A DNA stretch of 55,898 nt from an uncultured Bacteroidota bacterium (GTDB lineage Bacteria; Bacteroidota; Bacteroidia; Bacteroidales; 4484-276). Made by a program: the position numbers and the translations under genes. The stretch lies in the NCBI GenBank assembly GCA_903944895.1, contig CAJATL010000028.1, positions 1 to 55,898 of the forward strand. Reading direction: 5' to 3'. The notes beneath the pieces were generated by a model, which was given only the letters and a program-made list of their open reading frames with translations, was not told where the DNA came from and ran no database searches. This document shows positions 49,554-55,898 of the stretch, in pieces (the first letter of the stretch is position 1; each line of letters begins with the position of its first letter).

Positions 49554-52500
49554 GTGTATAAAACCATTAAGCAACATAGAATAATTAAGTGGTTAATCCT
49601 GGTGTTTCTTGCAGTGTACGGTCTTGATGCCTTCGCACAAATCACTGATGAGGACAGCGGGAAACCCCCGATTTCGTCCTTTTTTGTCAAAACTTCTGCA
49701 TTTCAAAAAAGTGGTGATTTATGTTTTAATGTAATCCGGATTTTCAATCAATCTGACAGCCCGATGCCGGTAAAACCAATTCTGATTCTGCCGGATGGTT
49801 GGGCGTTGTTCAGCAAATCATTTGTCGATACAATCATTCCATCAGGTGACAGCCTTTCGCTTTCGTTCAGCTTTCGGATATCCTCAAAGGCAACCGCAGA
49901 TAAATCGCACCAGGTAAAATTTCAGGCCTACTCGATGAATAATTTGCTCATCGGGGAGAGTAATTTTACTGTCGATATTGAGGCTTTTCATAAACTGGAC
50001 ATTATTATGCCGGAAAAACGGGTCTTCTTTTATCCGAGAACAAAAGATGCCGAATTCGACATAATCGTGGTGAATGAGGGCAACACAACCGAAACGATTA
50101 CACTTGATGTCCTGCCCGACATCAAACTCTCCCTTGATCCTTTAAGCAAATCGAAGTTCAATTCGAAAATTGAGTTAGCCGCAAACCGTGATACAACCTT
50201 AACATTCAAAGTAAACTATACCTATCCCGAAAACCGGATTTTTGATGTTTGCAGGGCACAGATTCGTGCTACAACAGTTCATGAGGAACTTAACAGGGCC
50301 ATCCTGATCGAAAAATACTCTGACACCTACGCCTCCCTGAAAATTGATAAGGATTTGCCTCATGAGATCGAATTGGGAACACGGACATTTTCGCAAAACA
50401 AAGAAGTCTTACCATTTATCAAAGCCAGAGGAGTAACCGAATTTAACAAAACAAGCAATTTCAGGTACAATTTTTCATACTACGATCTCACCGAGACCGA
50501 GGATATTATTGGCAACAGCTATTATCAGTTTCTATACACCAATAAAGCGCTAAACGTTGGTGTCGGCGCTTTTAGCTCGTTATTGGGCCGTAATCTTTAC
50601 AGCCGTAACAGTATTATGGTCAGCAATAAAATGAAAATCTCAGATGCAAGCAGCGTCGAAGGCTACACAAGTTTTTCGTTTCTTACCCCAAAAACAAGCG
50701 CTGCCCTGGCTTACCGGTACGAAAAAAAAGAGATCAACATGCAGCTTTCGCTGGCTTATGATATTGATGAAGAAAGAAAAACCAACACCACATCGGTCAT
50801 TTATCAATCGAGCAAGATACCCCTTGTTCCCGGCCATGAAATAAATGTAACCTATTATGGGTACCAGGAGTATCATTACATGAATAAAAAATATACTCAG
50901 TCAGGACTCGCCTGGGATTTTAACTATTTTGGAAGAATAAACAAAAGCATCGACCTGCAGGTAAGCAATAATTACGGATCACCTGATATTCCCGGCCCGC
51001 AGATGGGATTACTCAACTTTTTGTTGAAATCGAAATACACGTTTTCCGACAGGAAAAGCTATTTCTCGGCAAAATACGCAAACAGTTCACGCGACTATTA
51101 TCAGATTAACCGTGAAGGAGACCATCTCCCAAATATTTTATTAAAAGATCAGTACGCAAACTTATTGTTCCATTCCGACCACAACGCTAAATTCAGGTGG
51201 ATGGTAGGCCCGAGTGCAGAGTTTTTTCATTCATCAACGCCAACAACCAGCGCAGGAATATATGCGGTTTATGACGTACAAAAGTACCGGTTCGAAAGCA
51301 TGGCTTACATTGGCCGGTATTTTGTTGTTAATCTGAAAACCGGATTCAGCAATTCTTTTGATAATAAAGCGGCAGTAAAATATGAAAAAAAATATGATTT
51401 TCACATTCTTTGCGACTTTAACCGAAGCGGTTACGGGTTAAGAATGGCGTATGACTATGGTCCCATGGTAAATACCGGCCTTTACCAGAACGCCATCGAT
51501 GCCAGCAGCAGCGGCATTAATATTTCCCCTTTTATGATTAAAAACTATTTGGGCGGTCTGATAAGTTTTAGCCTGTTCGCCAATTACAACTATCGTTTCG
51601 ACATGGATTATGGCTCACTCAACATCAACCCTAAAATCGAATCGTATCTTTACAGGAACTGGTATGCTGTTATTGGCGGAACCTACAATTATACCAGCCA
51701 GGTTAATAATGGCAATACTTTTCGCAGTTCGTTCTACTACATGGAGTTTGCTGTGAAAAAAAAGTGGGGAAATACCGGAAAGACGAAATCAAGAAAGGAA
51801 TTGGTCCGCTTGAAAATTCAAATGTTTCAGGATGATAATGGCAATGGAGTTAAAGACGATTTCGAAAAAGGAGTGCCTTCGGTGAAAACAAGAATTGTTT
51901 TGACAAATACCGACAAACAATCTGTCAAGGATAAATTGCCGGTCGAAATCACCCTATTATCCAACGAAACCGGCACGGTGTATTTTAATGATATTCCAAA
52001 AGGCTTTTACGACATTTTCATTACCCCGCTTTCGGATGTCAGGGAGTATTTTTATGTTGGAACAGGCATCGAAATGGTTGAGCTTTTAAAGACCAAAACC
52101 TATCTGATCCCTTTTCAAAAAGCCAATAAAATTCTTGGACAGGTAAAAGTAGTGCGCCAGAAATTTATTAAAGAAGGTGAGGAAAATATTGATGTGACAA
52201 ACATAAAAATAACGGCTTACAATAACCAGGGCAGCAGTTATTCAGCCTTTACCAACAAAGAAGGCCGGTTTCTGATTTACGCTCCTGGTGGGCTTACTTA
52301 TTACCTGAGGATGGAAAATGTTTTTGGCAAAAACTTTAAAATCATCAGCAACGATATTCCAACCAATTTATCCGAATCAGTTACTAATCCAATCATTTTC
52401 GAAGTCGTTGAAACGAAACGCGAAATCAAGTTTAAAAAGGCTAATCAACCCGCCGAAGACACTGCGGTAAAGCAAGCTCAGAAATTTACAGTTTTGGCTG

Positions 52501-52841
52501 GAGATCTCTATAATAAAGGTGGCGACATGAAGCCGGCCGATAAAAATGCTGCACCCGAATTCACTTTGACTGATAAACCCATCGAAGAGCAGCAAATGAT
52601 TCCGGGGAAATATTACGTTGTTATCGATCAGTTTAAAACCAAAGACGAAGCAATTAAGTTCATGCAAATGGTCGATGAGTTTGGTATTCGTACTTTTCTT
52701 GGTATCGAAAATCCTTCAGGCAGTTTTTTTATCTATACAAACTTTTACAACTCTAAACTCGAAGCTAAAAAAGAATTACCCATTTTGAAAAGAGTTGAAT
52801 TAAAATCGGTTACTGTTCTTTTGTACGAGAAATTGTGGTAG
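49554..52841 (+). CDS. Usher-like outer-membrane beta-barrel protein
   Basis: A 1095-residue exported protein from a GTG start (signal peptide ending YGLDAFAQ). Residues 30-290 are two Ig-like domains. About 295-740 alternate short amphipathic strands and turns, as in an outer-membrane barrel. About 750-990 carry an SdrD-like motif (MFQDDNGNGVKDDFEKGVPS) and two carboxypeptidase-regulatory-like beta domains (YSAFTNKEGRFLIYAPGG). About 1015-1095 look like a SPOR-type peptidoglycan-binding domain (KYYVVIDQFKTKDEAIKF). Fimbrial ushers of the alternative class have a barrel with C-terminal beta domains. It probably exports or assembles the pilin-like subunits. Confidence 0.75.
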   Translation: MYKTIKQHRIIKWLILVFLAVYGLDAFAQITDEDSGKPPISSFFVKTSAFQKSGDLCFNVIRIFNQSDSPMPVKPILILPDGWALFSKSFVDTIIPSGDSLSLSFSFRISSKATADKSHQVKFQAYSMNNLLIGESNFTVDIEAFHKLDIIMPEKRVFFYPRTKDAEFDIIVVNEGNTTETITLDVLPDIKLSLDPLSKSKFNSKIELAANRDTTLTFKVNYTYPENRIFDVCRAQIRATTVHEELNRAILIEKYSDTYASLKIDKDLPHEIELGTRTFSQNKEVLPFIKARGVTEFNKTSNFRYNFSYYDLTETEDIIGNSYYQFLYTNKALNVGVGAFSSLLGRNLYSRNSIMVSNKMKISDASSVEGYTSFSFLTPKTSAALAYRYEKKEINMQLSLAYDIDEERKTNTTSVIYQSSKIPLVPGHEINVTYYGYQEYHYMNKKYTQSGLAWDFNYFGRINKSIDLQVSNNYGSPDIPGPQMGLLNFLLKSKYTFSDRKSYFSAKYANSSRDYYQINREGDHLPNILLKDQYANLLFHSDHNAKFRWMVGPSAEFFHSSTPTTSAGIYAVYDVQKYRFESMAYIGRYFVVNLKTGFSNSFDNKAAVKYEKKYDFHILCDFNRSGYGLRMAYDYGPMVNTGLYQNAIDASSSGINISPFMIKNYLGGLISFSLFANYNYRFDMDYGSLNINPKIESYLYRNWYAVIGGTYNYTSQVNNGNTFRSSFYYMEFAVKKKWGNTGKTKSRKELVRLKIQMFQDDNGNGVKDDFEKGVPSVKTRIVLTNTDKQSVKDKLPVEITLLSNETGTVYFNDIPKGFYDIFITPLSDVREYFYVGTGIEMVELLKTKTYLIPFQKANKILGQVKVVRQKFIKEGEENIDVTNIKITAYNNQGSSYSAFTNKEGRFLIYAPGGLTYYLRMENVFGKNFKIISNDIPTNLSESVTNPIIFEVVETKREIKFKKANQPAEDTAVKQAQKFTVLAGDLYNKGGDMKPADKNAAPEFTLTDKPIEEQQMIPGKYYVVIDQFKTKDEAIKFMQMVDEFGIRTFLGIENPSGSFFIYTNFYNSKLEAKKELPILKRVELKSVTVLLYEKLW

Positions 52842-52949
52842 CGAGAATGGCCGATAATCCTAATCCACGATAAAAAGTAAGAAATTACCTGGATTTAGGT
52901 TTTGGTTTAAAACATTGTCCCTGAAAGCATTAACTTAAACCAACCAGTG

Positions 52950-54476
52950 TCATTCCAGTGGTTTCGTTTTATCCCGGAGCACCTCTGCCAGTGGCACTTT
53001 CCATAGCTCTGATTCGACCCAGGCCGTAAAATCGAAAATCCGGAGTATCTGTTGCTCGAAAACATCCGCGCGGATTTCATCAAATACGACTTTTATTTTA
53101 TCCCACTGTTTATTTGGGTTTAAGGGCCTTTCGGGAGGCGATTGGCTCAGAAACCTGAATAAAAAACGCTCAATTTTATAACCTTTGATGGTGCCTGACA
53201 AATCCCGCTTCATCGAACGGATTTCATAAGTGATCACATCAAAATCACCAAGTTTGTAAAGAATAATGAGGTTTACCAGCCTGATGGTGCGGTATAGCGG
53301 CAAAAAGGAGAAGTTTTTTACACCCAGGAAAATCTGATTGAGAAATTTGCGGGCTTTATGAAAATCGGAAAGTCCCAGGTAAACCAGCGAAGTATATAAA
53401 CACAGCTCGGTTTGACGGACCCTGTCGAGGTTTGAAATTTTGTCATAGAGCGGATTTTTGTACTTATTCATCAGCTCAAGACAGGCAGTAAAATCGCCAT
53501 TGTCGAGGAAAGGGAATAATTCGTACTGAAATGCCAGACAGGAAAGATTTAACCTGAAATCAACCGAAGTGCTTTCCATTTTCTTCAACTGATCAACAAA
53601 ATAACTCATTTCATTGTAATTCCTGATACTTCGGAGGCTTTCCAGAACGCCTTCGAGCACGTTGAGATAATGCACCGGCGGGCTGCTCCACAAATGTTTG
53701 TTGGCTTCAAAAAGCGTGTTTAGTTCATAATACGACCGAAGTGCTGAATTATAATCACCAACGCTGATGAGATAATTGGACTGGAAAAGCTGGTGCAACT
53801 TACGGATTTCGAAGTTTTCGAGGTTTTGGGATGCAATCATGCTTAATTCGCTAAATACCAGATCGTTTAACTCGTTTTTTTGCTGTTGCGAACGAGGATA
53901 ACCTTTATAAACAATCCGGTGCTTGAGAATTTCGAAAAGTGAAGATTGCTCATTGATTTTGCGGATGTACTTGAGCGACTCGTTGAGCTTAAACTGCTTT
54001 TGAAGCAATTCTTTTTCGCTCAGATTTGGAAATCCAAGGGCAAGCAGGTATTCAAGCTCCATGCGGGAAGCAAGAAGCATCGCATAATAATTTTCGTACT
54101 TTTCGGCCTGAAGCCTCACATTATTCAACAGATCAAAACATTCGCCGAACAGTGATTTTTCGTACAAAATCCTGGCTTTTAAAATCTTGTTGAACAAATC
54201 ATAAAAACTATCCTGCTGCTGCCGCAGTTCGAGCATGGTATGAAGGATCAGATCGAACAGGTATTTTGCTGAGGTTTCGAAGGAGGTTCCGGGCAATTCG
54301 CCGAGAAACCGGTTTCGGAGTTCGTCAGAAGGCAGGGTGCTGTTTTTTTCGATAATGTCGTAAAGGACAATATAATTTGGCTTGTTCTTCGTCTGGCACG
54401 ACTGCACACGAAAAGTCCGCTTCTCGGCCAGCGTCATCGAATTTACCAATAAAATCAGGGATTGTATCTGTGTCAT
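52950..54476 (-). CDS. Alpha-solenoid (TPR-like) protein, unknown
   Basis: A 508-residue cytoplasmic protein that is almost entirely helical, with TPR-like spacing in the middle (FGECFDLLNNVRLQAEKYENYYAML; DYNSALRSYYELNTLFEANK; DFHKARKFLNQIFLGVKNF). There is no signal peptide or enzyme motif. Such proteins are scaffolds or signalling adaptors. It converges on the usher-like gene and diverges from rbsK, so it is transcribed alone. I know no named family. Confidence 0.75.
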   Translation of the reverse strand: MTQIQSLILLVNSMTLAEKRTFRVQSCQTKNKPNYIVLYDIIEKNSTLPSDELRNRFLGELPGTSFETSAKYLFDLILHTMLELRQQQDSFYDLFNKILKARILYEKSLFGECFDLLNNVRLQAEKYENYYAMLLASRMELEYLLALGFPNLSEKELLQKQFKLNESLKYIRKINEQSSLFEILKHRIVYKGYPRSQQQKNELNDLVFSELSMIASQNLENFEIRKLHQLFQSNYLISVGDYNSALRSYYELNTLFEANKHLWSSPPVHYLNVLEGVLESLRSIRNYNEMSYFVDQLKKMESTSVDFRLNLSCLAFQYELFPFLDNGDFTACLELMNKYKNPLYDKISNLDRVRQTELCLYTSLVYLGLSDFHKARKFLNQIFLGVKNFSFLPLYRTIRLVNLIILYKLGDFDVITYEIRSMKRDLSGTIKGYKIERFLFRFLSQSPPERPLNPNKQWDKIKVVFDEIRADVFEQQILRIFDFTAWVESELWKVPLAEVLRDKTKPLE

Positions 54477-54669
54477 TGTTGTTAGCCTTGTTAAAAATAG
54501 TAATTCTAAATAGGATTTATAATTATGATTATTGCGTGTTTTATTACGGAATTTTATTTATTAATAAATTCATATTCATTTAATTAAACTTGTCGATTCA
54601 TCAAATAGCACTCATTTAGAATTACAAATTTAAATACATTTTTGTTTTTTTATTACATTCGTTTACAGA

Positions 54670-54677
54670 TATTTTTG
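54670..54677 (+). promoter_or_regulatory. -7 box of rbsK
   Basis: TATTTTTG lies 23 bases before the rbsK ATG, within an A+T-rich divergent region. Confidence 0.55.
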
Positions 54678-54700
54678 TTGGAAAATTAAATTGAGGCTCA

Positions 54701-55618
54701 ATGCAAGCAAAAAAATTAGTTGTTGTAGGAAGTTGCAACACCGACATGGTTATTAAAGCCGACAGGCTTCCAGTTCCCGGAGAGACCATCCTGGGAGGAA
54801 CTTTTTTTATGAATCCCGGCGGTAAAGGCGCCAATCAGGCGGTTGCTGCTGCGCGGATGGGCGGCGTGGTTACGCTGATCTCGAAAACCGGTAATGATGT
54901 TTTCGGAAAACAATCGGTGATGTTGTACAAATCGGAGAACATCAACACCGATTTTATCTTTTCCGATCCCAACCAACCTTCGGGAGTAGCTTTGATAACC
55001 GTTGACTCGAATGGCGAAAACTGTATCGTTGTGGCCTCGGGAGCAAATGCTTCATTAAGTCCGGCTGACATCAACAAAGCTAAAGCAGAAATTGAAAGTG
55101 GCGACCTGGTGCTGATGCAGCTCGAAATCCCACTCGAAACAGTGGAATATGTGGCTGAGATGGCCACCCAAAAAGGGATAAAAGTTATTTTAAACCCGGC
55201 ACCAGCAAGGGCTTTGTCGGAGCAGTTACTGAAAAACCTCTACATTATTATTCCAAATAAAACCGAGGCCGAAATTCTTTCGGGCATCAAAGTTACCGAT
55301 GTTGAGTCGGCCCGCAGGGCGGCAGACATCATCAGCAATAAAGGCGTTGATATCGTCGTGATTACCTTAGGTTCGCAGGGTGCGCTTATCAAAGAACTCG
55401 ACACCTACCATTTTGTAGAGGCTTTCAAGGTAAACACCATCGACACAACTGCTGCCGGCGACGCTTTCTGCGGATCATTTTGTGTAGGTCTCTCTGAAGG
55501 AAAATCCATACTCGAATCTGTTCAGATGGCCGCCCGTGCCGCCGCACTAACTGTTACCCGCATGGGCGCACAGGGTTCAATTCCTTATCGTTCCGAACTT
55601 TCATCATTTGATTTATAA
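54701..55618 (+). CDS. rbsK: Ribokinase
   Basis: A 305-residue PfkB-family sugar kinase that phosphorylates D-ribose at O5. The N-terminal VVVGSCNTDMVIKADRLPVPGETILG, the sugar-binding NPGGKGANQAVAAARMGG and the C-terminal DTTAAGDAFCGSF (catalytic D) are all present. The next gene is a SusC-type receptor start, so the kinase may serve a nucleoside or pentose uptake locus. Confidence 0.93.
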   Translation: MQAKKLVVVGSCNTDMVIKADRLPVPGETILGGTFFMNPGGKGANQAVAAARMGGVVTLISKTGNDVFGKQSVMLYKSENINTDFIFSDPNQPSGVALITVDSNGENCIVVASGANASLSPADINKAKAEIESGDLVLMQLEIPLETVEYVAEMATQKGIKVILNPAPARALSEQLLKNLYIIIPNKTEAEILSGIKVTDVESARRAADIISNKGVDIVVITLGSQGALIKELDTYHFVEAFKVNTIDTTAAGDAFCGSFCVGLSEGKSILESVQMAARAAALTVTRMGAQGSIPYRSELSSFDL

Positions 55619-55635
55619 CATTAAAATATTTCAAA

Positions 55636-55898
55636 ATGAAAACAAACAGACTTTTCATTCAAATGAAATCAGGTTGGTTTGCCATAATTGTGATTTTTGT
55701 AATTGTGCTCATGGCAAATGTTGCCGCAGCTCAGGAGGCAACTCCTCAAAAGGTTACAGGCCGGGTTACTGATCTGGACACCAACGACGGCATGCCGGGC
55801 GTAAGCGTTTACATCAAAGGCACGCAAACCGGCTCTACCACCGATGTAAACGGCAATTATGACATCAGCGTACCAAAAGGTTCGACGCTGGTTTTTAC
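55636..55898 (+). CDS. SusC/RagA-type TonB-linked outer-membrane protein, N-terminal fragment
   Basis: The last 263 bases encode 87 residues: a signal peptide (ending VAAAQ) and a carboxypeptidase-regulatory-like domain (VTGRVTDLDTNDGMPGVSVYIKGTQTGSTTD-type). This is the standard start of SusC-type receptors that import glycans or other nutrients with a SusD partner. It begins 17 bases after the rbsK stop, suggesting joint transcription. The gene runs off the right edge. Confidence 0.9.
   Translation, partial: MKTNRLFIQMKSGWFAIIVIFVIVLMANVAAAQEATPQKVTGRVTDLDTNDGMPGVSVYIKGTQTGSTTDVNGNYDISVPKGSTLVF

Overview
The window reads as a chromosomal piece of a Bacteroidota bacterium (Bacteroidales-like; species not determinable). 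Signs seen directly: TAnnTTTG-type -7 promoter boxes just upstream of many genes, a SusC-type TonB-linked receptor start at the right edge, a type IX secretion sorting tail, many signal peptides ending in AQ, and SUMF1/FGE, caspase and MORN-like YwqK families typical of this phylum. Housekeeping anchors are dnaG (partial), metG, ispE and rbsK.

Layout. (1) 1-2571: dnaG start, a small membrane protein and a hybrid histidine kinase, all leftward. (2) 2834-12570: a tRNA-Arg(CCT) whose 3' end is the attachment site of an 8.07 kb integrative element (direct repeats 2893-2934 and 10964-11005) carrying a tyrosine integrase, excisionase-like HTH, DUF3987 and Toprim replication proteins and small secreted cargo. 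Immediately to its right lies a decayed second element (10964 to about 12570), so this is tandem accretion. (3) 12613-17473: metG, a ParD/ParE pair, an HD hydrolase, an unknown protein and an OB-fold lipoprotein. (4) 17924-21157: a 1077-residue fused iron-sulfur/FAD oxidoreductase (HcnA+HcnB+HcnC-like). (5) 21158-34255: a 13 kb accessory region punctuated by five partial copies of the 3' end of that oxidoreductase gene (R1-R5). Between the copies sit toxin-antitoxin and conflict-type genes: a block with a double FGE protein and a TIR/deoxyribosyltransferase-like protein, MNT-HEPN, TacA/TacT-like, ParE/antitoxin, DUF4160/DUF2442, a possible diversity-generating-retroelement target, and a secreted caspase. 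(6) 34296-36502: HAD hydrolase, simple-repeat arrays, ispE and a candidate small RNA. (7) 36887-52841: a surface-structure locus with two fibre-like secreted proteins, a T9SS-sorted protein, a PapD-like chaperone, a MORN-like protein, four related pilin-like subunits, a two-component system, and a 1095-residue usher-like outer-membrane protein. (8) 52950-55898: an alpha-solenoid protein, ribokinase, and a SusC-family N-terminus.

The two strongest leads for something undescribed are the serial 3'-end-duplication array downstream of the oxidoreductase gene (with mostly synonymous differences among copies, so each was once a working gene end) and the chaperone/usher-like fibre locus. All functional names come from reading the sequence; no database search was run.
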